64,000 nucleotides of DNA from Pontibacillus salicampi (GCF_042434395.1 NZ_JBHLTP010000011.1:62001-126000); one strand, 5' to 3'. Shown: positions 8,122-17,059, counted from the first letter of the stretch. Notes: generated by a model not told the origin, from the sequence alone. Numbers and translations: made by a program.

Positions 8122-8523
8122 TTATTCCTGAACTACTCTCGCAACATATCGACGACTGCGAGGTCCATCAAATTCACAAAAATACACGCCCTGCCATGTT
8201 CCAAGCACCAATTTATTATCCTTAATAATAATATTTTCTGATGAACCTACAGTGCTTGTTTTTAAATGAGCAGCCGTGTTCCCTTCTCCGTGCTCATCTT
8301 CAGGATGCTCCCAAGGGTACACTTCCTGTAATCGATTAAGCATGTCCTTTTTAACATCAGGGTCTGCATTCTCATTTACAGTTATTCCCGCTGTAGTATG
8401 TAAGGAAGAAACAACAAGGACACCTTCGTTTATCTCATTATCCGTAATCCATTGCTGTAATGTATCGGTTATATCAATCATTTGGTCGTGTGACTGTGTC
8501 TGCACCTTGAATGTCTCTAACAT
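8122..8523 (-). CDS. YjbQ/UPF0047 family protein
   Basis: The 133-residue protein shows the family's conserved core: SSLHTTAGITVNENADPDV (His and Asn/Glu metal-site candidates), WEHPEDEHGEGNTAAHLK with its His cluster, and LGTWQGVYFCEFDGPRSR at the end. Members carry a weak thiamine-phosphate synthase activity in vitro, but their cellular role is unsettled. The ATG at 8523 is chosen because AGAGGTG precedes it; the alternative at 8547 adds eight unsupported residues. It is not part of the thiamine operon 3 kb away. Confidence 0.85.
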   Translation of the reverse strand: MLETFKVQTQSHDQMIDITDTLQQWITDNEINEGVLVVSSLHTTAGITVNENADPDVKKDMLNRLQEVYPWEHPEDEHGEGNTAAHLKTSTVGSSENIIIKDNKLVLGTWQGVYFCEFDGPRSRRYVARVVQE

Positions 8524-8987
8524 GAAAAGCACACCTCTTTCTTGCATAATACTCTTCTAATTCCACGTAATAGATTGGTATAAACTTGTTTTTTATTATT
8601 TTTTTACTCTTTTGTAGAGGATCTCTTGAAGCTTGTTGTTCATTATACTTTATAGCACCTTTCTGAGGAAGACCTAGGATACGTGGATGTAATTTACTTA
8701 TAGAAGGAAGGTATGGCTTGGAAAACACTCACGTCCCTACTGCGCCACACGATGTGGTTAGTTCGGTGCTGCTACAGAACGTATCGGCTTTAACCGCACC
8801 TCCTTACTTTGGCAAGCCCCTTCTGATGGTTAGTAAGATTAGTATAGTAATAGTGTCCCTTTGCCACAGCTATATCCTATACAAGGGTGACGATGTTTAA
8901 TACTTTACATATTTAGAAAAATATACTATTATACTCAAAGCAACGCAATAATCCTGACTAAATATATAGGAATTGAGGTGTTTTATC
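8524..8987. other. 464-bp stretch without a recognisable gene
   Basis: No open frame here has both a ribosome binding site and protein-like composition. The region around 8730-8830 is richer in G+C than its flanks and has several short inverted repeats, but I could not match it to a known riboswitch or RNA. A GAGGTG site at its right end belongs to the next gene. Confidence 0.5.
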
Positions 8988-10226
8988 GTGCAAACAGCAC
9001 AAGTTACTAAGCGTCCTGCTACAACAGTAGTTTCGGAGCTTAATCCTATACAAAAGCCGCTTGTCACTCTTGGTCTTTTAGCTTCTATTATTTTATTGGC
9101 TGTTATAATTAGTGTAACGGGATGGACACAGGGAGTTCTCTTTTTAATCGGAATAGCCCTAGGTGTCACCTTACTGCACGCTCGTTTTGGATTCACGTCA
9201 GCATTTCGTCGATTAACATCTGTCGGGAACGTACAAGGATTACAATCCCACATGCTTATGCTAGCCGTGGCAACGACACTATTTGCGATTATACTGGCAA
9301 CAGGGTTTAGCTTTACTGGTGTCACACCTGCTGGGTACGTATCACCTGTTGGAGTCAGTGTTGTATTTGGATCCTTTATATTCGGTATTGGTATGCAAAT
9401 GGGGAACGGATGCGCCTCAGGTACCTTATACAATGTAGGCGGCGGAAAAGCCTCCTTATTTATTACCTTGTTCGGTTTTATTGCCGGCTCTGTGCTGGGC
9501 GCATATCATTTTACATGGTGGATGGAAGACACACCAAGCTTAGGCGCTATTTCACTAGCTCAAGATACTGGACTTGGTTATGCAGGTGGATGGCTTTTAC
9601 AAATAGTCGTATTTGCCGGGATATATGGCATGACTATCCTAATTGCGAATAAGAAGCGCCCTCCTCAAATGAAACCTTTAGCTACAACGACCGGCTTCAA
9701 GAAGGTTTTAAGAGGTTCATGGCCTCTACTCGTTGCGGCAGTTGTTCTGGCATTGTTAAATGCACTTACGTTATCTGTTCGTGGGAATCCATGGGGGGTT
9801 ACTTCAGCTTTTGCCCTATGGGGCTCTAAAGTATTAATGGCTCTTGGTGTAGATGTGAGCAGCTGGGGCTATTGGGCAGGTAATACAGAAGCGTTAAATA
9901 CGACTGTACTGGCAGACTCCACAAGCGTGATGAACTTTGGCATTATTCTTGGTGCCTTTATCGCTGCGTCTGCACAAGGCTCCTTTAAGCCGAAAGCATT
10001 CAAACCCGGTGTAGCTGCCTCTTCTCTTATTGGCGGTGTACTTATGGGATATGGTGCACGTCTAGCATTTGGCTGTAACATTGGGGCTTATTTCGGAGGT
10101 ATAGCCTCCATGAGTCTTCATGGTTGGGTATGGATGATTATGGCACTACTCGGCACCTTTGTCGCCCTATACATTCGTCCCCTTTTCGGGCTGAAAAATC
10201 CAAATTCAAAAGATTCATTCTGTTAA
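8988..10226 (+). CDS. YeeE/YedE-family sulfur (thiosulfate-type) transporter
   Basis: The 412-residue protein has about ten transmembrane segments in two homologous halves. Each half carries the family's Cys signature: GNGCASGTLYNVGGG in the first and FGCNIGAYFGGIASMSLHGWVW in the second. In the characterised YeeE these cysteines relay thiosulfate through the membrane. Import of thiosulfate or a similar sulfur compound is the likely role, with no energy-coupling partner. The start is the GTG at 8988 because AGGTG lies just upstream; an in-frame TTG at 8973 would include that site. No tusA-like gene is adjacent, although many relatives have one. Confidence 0.87.
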   Translation: MQTAQVTKRPATTVVSELNPIQKPLVTLGLLASIILLAVIISVTGWTQGVLFLIGIALGVTLLHARFGFTSAFRRLTSVGNVQGLQSHMLMLAVATTLFAIILATGFSFTGVTPAGYVSPVGVSVVFGSFIFGIGMQMGNGCASGTLYNVGGGKASLFITLFGFIAGSVLGAYHFTWWMEDTPSLGAISLAQDTGLGYAGGWLLQIVVFAGIYGMTILIANKKRPPQMKPLATTTGFKKVLRGSWPLLVAAVVLALLNALTLSVRGNPWGVTSAFALWGSKVLMALGVDVSSWGYWAGNTEALNTTVLADSTSVMNFGIILGAFIAASAQGSFKPKAFKPGVAASSLIGGVLMGYGARLAFGCNIGAYFGGIASMSLHGWVWMIMALLGTFVALYIRPLFGLKNPNSKDSFC

Positions 10227-10230
10227 TAGG

Positions 10231-10272
10231 AAAACCAGGCTGACTTATTATTCCAGGTCAGCCTGGTTTTTT
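10231..10272 (+). terminator. Intrinsic terminator after the sulfur transporter
   Basis: A perfect 14-bp stem (AAAACCAGGCTGAC / GTCAGCCTGGTTTT) and T run. It abuts the stop codon of the convergent dehydrogenase gene. Confidence 0.9.
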
Positions 10273-11122
10273 ATAGCCTTACATTTATCTTTTTCAATAA
10301 TGCCTTTTCCCATGATCGCCAGGTTAGCATACTTCTCAAGCGCAATATCATGCTTACTCCCTTACCAATCGGGTGACGTAACTTATATATAGTAGTCTTC
10401 TCTGCCAGTGCAACTACTAAATTAGCTACATCCAAAGGATTACCTAGGTCTTTTTCTCCTGTAGAAAGCTGCTTTTCTAATTGCTTCATGTATGCTTGAT
10501 AAGGAGAGGAGGATTGAAGAGATCGTTCACTCACCTTCCTTCCAGTAGACCAAATATTCGTTTTGTAGGAGCCTGGTTCTACAAGGGCGACATTTACCCC
10601 GAACGGTTTCATTTCTAACCGCAGGCTTTCGCTATATCCTTCTAAGGCATGCTTGGAAGAAACATATGGCGATAGTCCAGGAAAACCAATTCTTCCACTA
10701 ATACTACTCATATTTATGATGGTCCCCTGCTGCCTTGTCCTCATAACAGGTAATACAACCTGAGTCACTGCCATGACACCAAAGACATTTGTTTCAAATT
10801 GATCACGATAATCATTTACGTCAATTTCTTCGCAAAACCCACCAGCTGCAAAACCCGCATTGTTTACTAGCACATCAATGCGATCCAAGCTGCCAACTAA
10901 ATTCTGGAAAGATGCAATGGAATCCTCTTTTGTAACATCTAGTGGGAAAAATGTTATGTTATTCAACACCTCTTCATTTGGTACAGCTTCACTAATGCAA
11001 TGACTTTTTTGCAAATTACGCATGGTAGCATAAACATGAAAACCTTTCTTAGCTAGCTCTACAGTTACGAGCAATCCAAAACCGCTCGATGCTCCTGTAA
11101 CAACAGCAACTCTTTCTGTCAT
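10271..11122 (-). CDS. Short-chain dehydrogenase/reductase (SDR)
   Basis: The 283-residue classical SDR has the cofactor motif TGASSGFG near residue 9, the structural NNAG at LVNNAGFAAGG, the catalytic Ser in MSSISGRIGFPG, and the YVSSKHALEGY active site (Tyr and Lys). The C-terminus beyond residue 230 is longer than in minimal SDRs. It probably reduces a carbonyl with NADPH; the substrate is unknown. GAGAGAGGGA lies before the ATG. Confidence 0.85.
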   Translation of the reverse strand: MTERVAVVTGASSGFGLLVTVELAKKGFHVYATMRNLQKSHCISEAVPNEEVLNNITFFPLDVTKEDSIASFQNLVGSLDRIDVLVNNAGFAAGGFCEEIDVNDYRDQFETNVFGVMAVTQVVLPVMRTRQQGTIINMSSISGRIGFPGLSPYVSSKHALEGYSESLRLEMKPFGVNVALVEPGSYKTNIWSTGRKVSERSLQSSSPYQAYMKQLEKQLSTGEKDLGNPLDVANLVVALAEKTTIYKLRHPIGKGVSMILRLRSMLTWRSWEKALLKKINVRL

Positions 11123-11284
11123 ACTATCCCTCTCTCCTGTTTTACGAATTCAAGTCCCTTATCATGGATTATAGGAATATGATAGGAGGACAATGCGACG
11201 AAGTTAGCTTTAATAACATCCATAATTTGGATATTATATATCATTATCGTAACACAATCCTCCGTTTCACCATATGTATTAGGT

Positions 11285-11318
11285 AAAAAAACATCACCTT
11301 CGGGTACGAAAGTGATGC
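11285..11318 (-). terminator. Terminator of the thiamine operon
   Basis: Read on the minus strand, an 11-bp stem (CATCACTTTCG type) with a 4-nt loop is followed by seven T residues. It lies about 47 bp after the thiD stop. Confidence 0.85.
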
Positions 11319-11364
11319 TTTCTTATAGTAAGACGAATGAGTAACCCATATTGTTTCAAAAAAT

Positions 11365-12180
11365 TTAATTTATTCCATTCCTTTTGTAATATTGATTATA
11401 AGCCCAATGGTTTGTTGGTCCATGGCCACTTCCTATGTGCAAATCTTCTTTAATAGCCAGTTCAATAAATTCTTTAGCAACTGTTACCGCCTGTCGAATA
11501 TTGTTTCCTTTCGCCAATTCGGCAGTAATAGCCGCAGAAAACGTACATCCTGTACCATGTGTATTCCTAGTAGAGTATCGTTCTCCTTCATATATGGTAA
11601 ACTCTTCTCCATCAAATAAAAGGTCAGACACCTTATCCTCTGTACCGTGACCACCTTTAATAATTACTGTTTGTGCTCCCATCTGAGCAAGAAGCACAGC
11701 AGCCTCCTTCCTATCCTCCATTGTTTTAATTTGTTTATCTGTCAGCGCTTCTGCTTCTGGTATGTTTGGTGTCACGACACTCGCAAGGGGGATGAGCGTT
11801 TGCTTAATAGTAGATACAGCCTGCTCCTCCAGCAATCTGGCCCCACCCTTTGCGACCATAACAGGATCTACAACGAGATTCTTCCATTCATACTGCCTAA
11901 CCCTGTCAGCAATTAAATGAATGGTATCCATGTCTCCTAGCATCCCCGTTTTAACAGCTTGAGGATTTACATCAGTTGCGATGGCTTCCAATTGGGATGC
12001 AATATGCTTCATGGGTATGGGATGGACATCGTGTACCCCCTTCGTATTTTGGGAAGTAACGGCTGTTATAACTGACATGCCGTAAGAGGATAACTCCTGA
12101 AACGTTTTTAAATCAGCTTGTATTCCAGCTCCACCGCCGGAATCAGAGCCAGCTATCGTTAATGATTTAGAAATTTCCAT
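11365..12180 (-). CDS. thiD: Hydroxymethylpyrimidine/phosphomethylpyrimidine kinase
   Basis: The 271-residue ribokinase-fold kinase begins LTIAGSDSGGGAGIQADLKTF, the substrate and anion loop of ThiD. It carries VVDPVMVAKGGARLL in the middle and the catalytic loop NTHGTGCTFSAAI with the base Asp region replaced by the usual GTGC turn. It phosphorylates HMP and HMP-phosphate to HMP-PP, which is joined to the thiazole made by the rest of this operon. The ATG at 12180 has AGGAG eight bases upstream. A GTG at 12204 would overlap thiF and has no site. It is the last gene of the operon. Confidence 0.93.
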   Translation of the reverse strand: MEISKSLTIAGSDSGGGAGIQADLKTFQELSSYGMSVITAVTSQNTKGVHDVHPIPMKHIASQLEAIATDVNPQAVKTGMLGDMDTIHLIADRVRQYEWKNLVVDPVMVAKGGARLLEEQAVSTIKQTLIPLASVVTPNIPEAEALTDKQIKTMEDRKEAAVLLAQMGAQTVIIKGGHGTEDKVSDLLFDGEEFTIYEGERYSTRNTHGTGCTFSAAITAELAKGNNIRQAVTVAKEFIELAIKEDLHIGSGHGPTNHWAYNQYYKRNGIN

Positions 12181-12191
12181 ACTATATTCTC

Positions 12192-13226
12192 CTATCCTAT
12201 CCACTTATAATACATTGATTTTGCTGCAGTTATATCTGCTGTCCCATGTATGAGAGCACGTCCGTCTCGAAATAAGACCATCCTTTGCTGACTTCCTTTT
12301 GGAACAAATGACAACAGGAAGTCATTACTTTCCACAGTACCGACCTGCTGGAGGGTATCCCGAATAGCATTCAAGTTACGCTCAGCTGGTGGTGCAGGCC
12401 TAATTTGTACCGTGTTACGTCCACACAACACTGCCGTCCTCATCTGGTTATCGTATTGGAGGAAAGGATAGACTGCCCCTTCCCCACAGGAAGAGCAGTT
12501 TTCCTTTTTTACTTTTTCTATATCAATAGACGTAAAATGATTAGACCATACATCAAAGGATACAAGGGTTGGCCGTAATGCCTCTTTATCCTCTACAAGT
12601 AGCTTCATGGCTTCGGAAACTTGAAGAGAGGTTACCATCTGCACGGCTGGTGAAATAACACCTACTGTATCACAGGTTGGGGAAGCACCACCTAATGGAA
12701 CCGACTCCAGCATACATTGCAGACACGGCGTTAAACCAGGAATAATGGTATAGCTTAATCCGTAGCTTCCAACACATCCGCCATAAATCCAGGGTACCTG
12801 ATATTTCTGAGATATATCATTGATGATAAGCCTTGTATCAAAATTATCTGTAGCATCCAGTACTAGATTTGCCTTCGGTATTAGCTGCTCTAATTCTTCC
12901 ACTTGTCCGTCCATAACATGAGCTTGAATAGTTACATCACTATTAATGCGTTTGAGATGTTGTTTAGCAGCAATCGCTTTTGGAATCCTATTTTCCGCAT
13001 CTTCTTCAGTGTATAGCTGCTGCCGCTGTAGGTTGCTAAATTCTACATAATCCCGGTCAATAAGAACCAGTTGACCAATTCCCGCTCTAACTAAAGCCTC
13101 GGCCGAAGCTGCTCCTAATGCCCCTGCGCCAATTATGAGTACAGTTTTATCTTGAATAAGCTGCTGCCCCTTCGTACCGATGGGCTCAAATCGTTCCTGT
13201 CTTGAATACCGTTCTGACTCCATCAT
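12192..13226 (-). CDS. thiF: ThiS adenylyltransferase (ThiF/MoeB/HesA family)
   Basis: The 344-residue E1-like protein has the ATP-binding VLIIGAGALGAASAEALVR, the FSNLQRQ adenylation loop with its Arg, DATDNFDTR, and the zinc-binding pairs CLQC (near residue 183) and CSSC (near residue 260). It adenylates the C-terminal Gly-Gly of ThiS for sulfur transfer. About 75 residues follow the adenylation domain; they are reminiscent of a small accessory domain but lack a rhodanese Cys-loop. It may also serve MoaD-like proteins. The ATG overlaps the thiS stop by one base, so translation is probably coupled. Confidence 0.92.
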   Translation of the reverse strand: MMESERYSRQERFEPIGTKGQQLIQDKTVLIIGAGALGAASAEALVRAGIGQLVLIDRDYVEFSNLQRQQLYTEEDAENRIPKAIAAKQHLKRINSDVTIQAHVMDGQVEELEQLIPKANLVLDATDNFDTRLIINDISQKYQVPWIYGGCVGSYGLSYTIIPGLTPCLQCMLESVPLGGASPTCDTVGVISPAVQMVTSLQVSEAMKLLVEDKEALRPTLVSFDVWSNHFTSIDIEKVKKENCSSCGEGAVYPFLQYDNQMRTAVLCGRNTVQIRPAPPAERNLNAIRDTLQQVGTVESNDFLLSFVPKGSQQRMVLFRDGRALIHGTADITAAKSMYYKWIG

Positions 13227-13429
13227 CAGCCACCTCCAACAAAATGAACTAATTCAAATTCATCACCATGTTGAATAGCTGCCGTTGCATATTGCTCTTT
13301 AGGAATAATCGCCTTATTCCACTCGACAATAACTGGCTTGTCCTCTAATGCATAAAAGGTTAGTAGATGTGTGATGGTCTCTATATTATAAGGAAGTTCC
13401 ACGTTTTTTCCATTCACCTGTATCGTCAT
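13226..13429 (-). CDS. thiS: Sulfur carrier protein ThiS
   Basis: The 67-residue ubiquitin-like protein ends in VHFVGGG, whose terminal Gly is activated by ThiF and carries the thiocarboxylate sulfur to thiazole synthase. The start MTIQVNGK is typical. The ATG overlaps the tenI stop in ATGA, with GGAGGGGTGG upstream; a GTG nine bases earlier is less likely. Confidence 0.93.
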   Translation of the reverse strand: MTIQVNGKNVELPYNIETITHLLTFYALEDKPVIVEWNKAIIPKEQYATAAIQHGDEFELVHFVGGG

Positions 13430-14022
13430 GAAAACCACCCCTCCCGTAGTTGTTTAGCTGCTTCTTTCGCGTCCTCAGAGTCCCAAAGAAAAGACATGGC
13501 GGCAGCCCCAGCTGCTCCTTTCCTCATTACCTGTGCTATGTTATCCGGAGTGATGCCTCCGATTGCTATCACTGGTATATCAACCATCTCATTTATTATT
13601 TGAAAGGTTTCCAATCCTCTTGGGGAAACTCCCTCTTTCGATGTGGAGTGGAACACATGCCCAAAGAAAAGATAATCGGCGCCTTCTCTTTCTGCATCCA
13701 TTGCTCCTCTTGGGGAATGGACGGATTTCCCTGCCCTCAACCCTTTAAAAAAAGCAGGAACAACTGCTGGACTCAGGCCAGTTTCTCCTAAGTGAACGCC
13801 TCCAATACCTGTTACATACGCTACATCAACTCGATCGTTTATCACTAATCGGTCAGCAGGAACACCATTTTCTAATAATGTTTCAATCCAATAAACAAGC
13901 TCTCTTGCTGTGCGCTGCTTCTCTCTGACATGAATATAATCTACATAAGGATAGATCTCTATTGCCTTATCCACAAATTCTTTCATACTCATGGAACCGT
14001 TTGATAATGCATGTAATTCCAA
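13426..14022 (-). CDS. tenI: Thiazole tautomerase TenI
   Basis: The 198-residue TIM barrel resembles thiamine phosphate synthase (ThiE) but fits the TenI branch. It has IHVREKQRTARELVYW, VINDRVDVAY, GVHLGETGLSP, a GHVFHSTSKEGVSPRGL loop with the His associated with tautomerase activity, and AIGGITPDN at the end. TenI aromatises the thiazole product of ThiG. Its place between thiH and thiS in a thiazole-only operon supports this over ThiE. No thiE or thiC is visible, so pyrimidine synthesis and coupling must be encoded elsewhere. Confidence 0.87.
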   Translation of the reverse strand: MELHALSNGSMSMKEFVDKAIEIYPYVDYIHVREKQRTARELVYWIETLLENGVPADRLVINDRVDVAYVTGIGGVHLGETGLSPAVVPAFFKGLRAGKSVHSPRGAMDAEREGADYLFFGHVFHSTSKEGVSPRGLETFQIINEMVDIPVIAIGGITPDNIAQVMRKGAAGAAAMSFLWDSEDAKEAAKQLREGWFS

Positions 14023-14042
14023 CTATCTCATCCTTCTTATTA

Positions 14043-15146
14043 TTAAATAATTTGCCAATCTTTCATGACAGGCTGATATCCTTTTGTTCTAAGCAATTGT
14101 TGAATTTCATTTACACTACGCTCATCAGAGATTTCAAACTGACTTTGATTTTCATTAGGCTCAGAATAACCACCTACTTCTGTAGAAGAGGCAGCAGACA
14201 TCTTAGTAACTCCTAGCGGAATTAATTCATCACGGAGTTTGGGATGCTCTCTCGTGGAAATGGTAATGCCTGCAGTTGGAATGAACAGTCTAGTTGCCAG
14301 CATTGCCTGTACCATATTCTTATCTGATACCTCTACTGCCGGCTCAAAGCTTCCAACATTTGGCTTTATGCGAGGAAAGGATACACCTATTTCTGTCTCC
14401 ATATAGTTATGCTTTAGATAACTTGCGTGCATCCCTGTGATAAATACTTCTCTTCTCCAATCATCAAGACCTAATAACGCACCTATGTTCACATTCCGCA
14501 TTCCGGCTTGGCATCCTCTTTCGGGGGTGTCGAGACGGTATTTATAGTTTCGCTTAGGTCCCTTCACATGGATATCACGGTAAATTTCTTCATTATACAC
14601 TTCCTGATACACAGTCAATCCATCTATACCGCTTTCCACTAGCTCCTCATATTCATCTGTGTTAAGCGGCTGTATTTCAATCCCTACAGAGGAAAAATAT
14701 TGCTTTAACACCTTCATGCTTTCTTTCAAATATTCCACGGAGGAATGTTTCCTTGACTCTCCCGTCAAGAGAATAATTTCTTCAATGCCCATATCTGAAA
14801 TAACACGAGCTTCCTGATCAATTTCCTCCATGGTCAGCTTACGGCGAGGAAAGACATTATCGATACTAAAGCTACAGTATTTACATGTGTTAACACAATA
14901 GTCTGACAAATATAATGGTAAAAACAATTTCATTGTTTTACCAAAATGCTGTATCGTTTTTTGATGTGCTGCCTGAGCCATCTCCTCTAAATAACCTTCT
15001 GCAGCCTTGGAGAGCAATACAAAGAAATCATGTTCATCCAATCGTTGTTTTCTTAGTACATGCTCTACATCACTTGCTGATACCTGTTCCATTCGGGAAG
15101 AGAAAGGAATTTCCTTTATTTGCTGTACTTTTTCATAAAAACTCAT
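14043..15146 (-). CDS. thiH: 2-Iminoacetate synthase (tyrosine lyase), radical SAM
   Basis: The 367-residue radical-SAM enzyme has the CX3CX2C cluster motif YCVNTCKYCSF near residue 99, the family regions LLTGESRKHSSVEYL and GLTVYQEVYNEEIYRDIH, and the C-terminal thiamine-biosynthesis ThiH/BATS-type domain with ISTREHPKLRD. It cleaves tyrosine to dehydroglycine for thiazole synthesis. Many aerobic Bacillus species use the glycine oxidase ThiO instead, so the choice of an oxygen-sensitive enzyme here is notable. Sixteen bases separate it from thiG. Confidence 0.93.
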   Translation of the reverse strand: MSFYEKVQQIKEIPFSSRMEQVSASDVEHVLRKQRLDEHDFFVLLSKAAEGYLEEMAQAAHQKTIQHFGKTMKLFLPLYLSDYCVNTCKYCSFSIDNVFPRRKLTMEEIDQEARVISDMGIEEIILLTGESRKHSSVEYLKESMKVLKQYFSSVGIEIQPLNTDEYEELVESGIDGLTVYQEVYNEEIYRDIHVKGPKRNYKYRLDTPERGCQAGMRNVNIGALLGLDDWRREVFITGMHASYLKHNYMETEIGVSFPRIKPNVGSFEPAVEVSDKNMVQAMLATRLFIPTAGITISTREHPKLRDELIPLGVTKMSAASSTEVGGYSEPNENQSQFEISDERSVNEIQQLLRTKGYQPVMKDWQII

Positions 15147-15161
15147 GGAATCCCCCTTACA

Positions 15162-15923
15162 TTATGTGGTTAAAAATCCTGTTAACGGTGAGGACGCATT
15201 TGCTGATTTTGATGTCGCTCCCAAACCAGATTCGTATGCAATACGTCCTGCTTTTACTGCTAAATCAAATGCTTTCGCCATATCTACAGGAGAGGCGGCA
15301 GTTGCTATGGCAGTATTAACAAGAACTGCATCTGCCCCCATTTCCATTGCTTCACTTGCCTCTGACGGCTTCCCTATACCGGCGTCCACAATGATAGGTA
15401 CATCAATCTGTTCCATAATGATTGAAATCATTTCCTTCATTCGAATCCCTCTATTCGATCCAATTGGAGAACCTAGCGGCATTACAGCACTAGCTCCAGC
15501 CTCTTCCATTCGCTTGGCAGCCATTAAATCCGGACTCATATAAGGCAATACAACGAAGCCTTCCTCCACAAGTATTCTAGTTGCTTTAATCGTTTCTTCA
15601 TTGTCTGGTAATAAATAGGTTTGGTCAGAAATCACCTCTATTTTTACCCAGTTCCCCATACCACTAGCCCGACTTAGCCTTGCTATTCTCACTGCCTCCT
15701 CTGCGGTTCTTGCACCAGATGTATTCGGCATAAGCTGAACACCCTCTGGTATATCATTTAATATATATTGATCATTACCGCGAAGATCCACCCGCCTAAG
15801 GGCAACCGTTACAATCTCTGATCCTGATTGCTCAATGGCTTCTTTCATTTCTTTATGATCCTTAAATTTTCCTGTACCAGTCAAAAGGCGATTAGAAAAC
15901 GTTTGTCCAGCTATCGTTAACAT
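15162..15923 (-). CDS. thiG: Thiazole synthase
   Basis: The 253-residue TIM barrel starts LTIAGQTFSNRLLTGTGKF. It includes VTVALRRVD, the Schiff-base Lys region NEETIKATRILVEEGFVVLPY, and the phosphate-binding PLGSPIGSNRG and VDAGIGKPSEASEAMEMGADAVLVNTA segments. It joins deoxyxylulose phosphate, dehydroglycine and sulfur from ThiS into the thiazole. The ATG at 15923 follows AAGGAGAGG; the longer frame to 15995 runs through the riboswitch terminator. First gene of the operon. Confidence 0.94.
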   Translation of the reverse strand: MLTIAGQTFSNRLLTGTGKFKDHKEMKEAIEQSGSEIVTVALRRVDLRGNDQYILNDIPEGVQLMPNTSGARTAEEAVRIARLSRASGMGNWVKIEVISDQTYLLPDNEETIKATRILVEEGFVVLPYMSPDLMAAKRMEEAGASAVMPLGSPIGSNRGIRMKEMISIIMEQIDVPIIVDAGIGKPSEASEAMEMGADAVLVNTAIATAASPVDMAKAFDLAVKAGRIAYESGLGATSKSANASSPLTGFLTT

Positions 15924-15943
15924 GGAATCCTCTCCTTTTTGTT

Positions 15944-15979
15944 CATAAAAAAAGCTCATCCTTTGGAGGATGAGCTTTG
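15944..15979 (-). terminator. Riboswitch-controlled terminator
   Basis: On the minus strand a perfect 12-bp stem (AAAGCTCATCCT and its complement) with a 4-nt loop is followed by eight U residues. It lies between the TPP aptamer and thiG, only 20 bases before the start codon. This makes it the expression platform: TPP binding would favour this terminator. Confidence 0.88.
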
Positions 15980-16027
15980 GATAGACGATATGCATTGCAC
16001 TGTACTGTCCATGTGACGTTAGTCACG

Positions 16028-16110
16028 CGCTTCCCTCCGTTGGTCTTAACCAATTCAGGTTCAAAGGGTCGGATTGAGTCCTCTCAGCCATCATCGTGGC
16101 GCCCCTAGCT
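16028..16110 (-). ncRNA. TPP (THI-box) riboswitch aptamer
   Basis: Read on the minus strand, the sequence holds all conserved THI-box blocks in order: GGGGCGCC, GGCTGAGAGG, GACCCTTTGAACCTG, then AATTGGTTAAGACCAACGG and GGAGGGAAGCG. The CTGAGA and GAACCTG segments bind the pyrimidine and pyrophosphate ends of TPP. It controls the operon thiG to thiD by transcription termination. Confidence 0.95.
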
Positions 16111-16128
16111 TGCTTTATGAAATTAAGT

Positions 16129-16157
16129 AATTTAAGCTTACAAACTAAAGTTAACAA
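16129..16157 (-). promoter_or_regulatory. Candidate SigA promoter of the thiamine operon
   Basis: On the minus strand TTGTTA (16152-16157) and TAAATT (16129-16134) are separated by 17 bp. The predicted start would fall about ten bases before the aptamer. Both hexamers are imperfect. Confidence 0.45.
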
Positions 16158-16180
16158 AAAATGGTTTCGCTGTAAACCTA

Positions 16181-16792
16181 TTATAATCGATATAAATCAC
16201 GAAAACGCAAATGCCAATTTAAATGAAATGATAATAACCGCAAGACAATAATGGCTACAAATAAAGTGTACAACTGCACTGTACTCGTATAATCAATTAT
16301 TCCAAACCCAATCAGAGCACCTGTTATCAATGCCCATACCGCATAAATTTCAGTATGTAACACCATGGGGCGTCTTTGCGCTAAAATATCACGTGTTACT
16401 CCTCCTCCTACCCCGGTAAGAATAGCAGAGAACATTACGGCTCCTAAAGGCAATTCGTGATTCATAGCAAAGATTGCTCCCTGAATTGCAAAGGCGGATA
16501 ACCCAAATGCATCAAGGTATAAATTCCATCTATTCCAGAACATCACCCAGCTCTTTGGGAAGAAATACACAATCATGATAGTCCCAAAGGCTACGTAGAG
16601 AAAAATTCCCTGCTCCCAAATATGGATAACATCTTCTTGTAAAAATAAATTCCGTGCAATTCCTCCGGCGAAGGGAGTAGCAACACCAAGTATAATGACA
16701 CCAAATATATCATATCGTTCACTCATTGCAACGATTGCACCACTGAAAGCAAAGGCTGCTACTGCTATGAAGTTTAATAAGTCCCAAGCCAT
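16181..16792 (-). CDS. TRIC-type (UPF0126/YvgT-like) cation channel family membrane protein
   Basis: The 203-residue protein has seven hydrophobic segments and an internal repeat. Each half holds a glycine-rich kinked helix: GVATPFAGGIARNLFL in the first and ILTGVGGGVTRDILAQRRP in the second. This two-repeat plan with GGG/R-D motifs is that of bacterial trimeric intracellular cation channel homologs. Selectivity is unknown. AGAGGAAAG precedes the ATG. Confidence 0.82.
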   Translation of the reverse strand: MAWDLLNFIAVAAFAFSGAIVAMSERYDIFGVIILGVATPFAGGIARNLFLQEDVIHIWEQGIFLYVAFGTIMIVYFFPKSWVMFWNRWNLYLDAFGLSAFAIQGAIFAMNHELPLGAVMFSAILTGVGGGVTRDILAQRRPMVLHTEIYAVWALITGALIGFGIIDYTSTVQLYTLFVAIIVLRLLSFHLNWHLRFRDLYRL

Positions 16793-17059
16793 TTAACATC
16801 TTTCCTCTTTTTATCCAAATACAAATCATTCTCTATTTTAGCATACATCAACGATATTACACGGATTTTCCCCAATGAAATGGCAAAGCACGAATAAGGT
16901 ATATCATTAATATTGGAATAGCTCTCCTTTCCTCTATTCAGTCTCAAAGCTTCATCCTCCCAGACTATGGTTGGGCACCTTTATTCCCATAGTAAAGCGG
17001 AATAGATTATGCTACCGTTAAATTGAAAAAATTTTGTCGAAAAAGGTGGTAGCGTTAAC

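Noticed and set aside
8474..8728. 84-codon frame on the minus strand overlapping the YjbQ start
   Set aside because: No ribosome binding site at its GTG, and its last third overlaps the YjbQ gene in another frame.
8897..9433. 178-codon open frame antisense to the sulfur transporter
   Set aside because: It has no ribosome binding site, its composition (Pro/Thr/Ile-rich) follows from the complement of a membrane protein, and the opposite frame has clear family motifs.
13426..14022. Thiamine phosphate synthase ThiE instead of TenI
   Set aside because: The GHVFHSTSKEGVSPRGL loop and position within a thiazole-forming operon fit TenI better.
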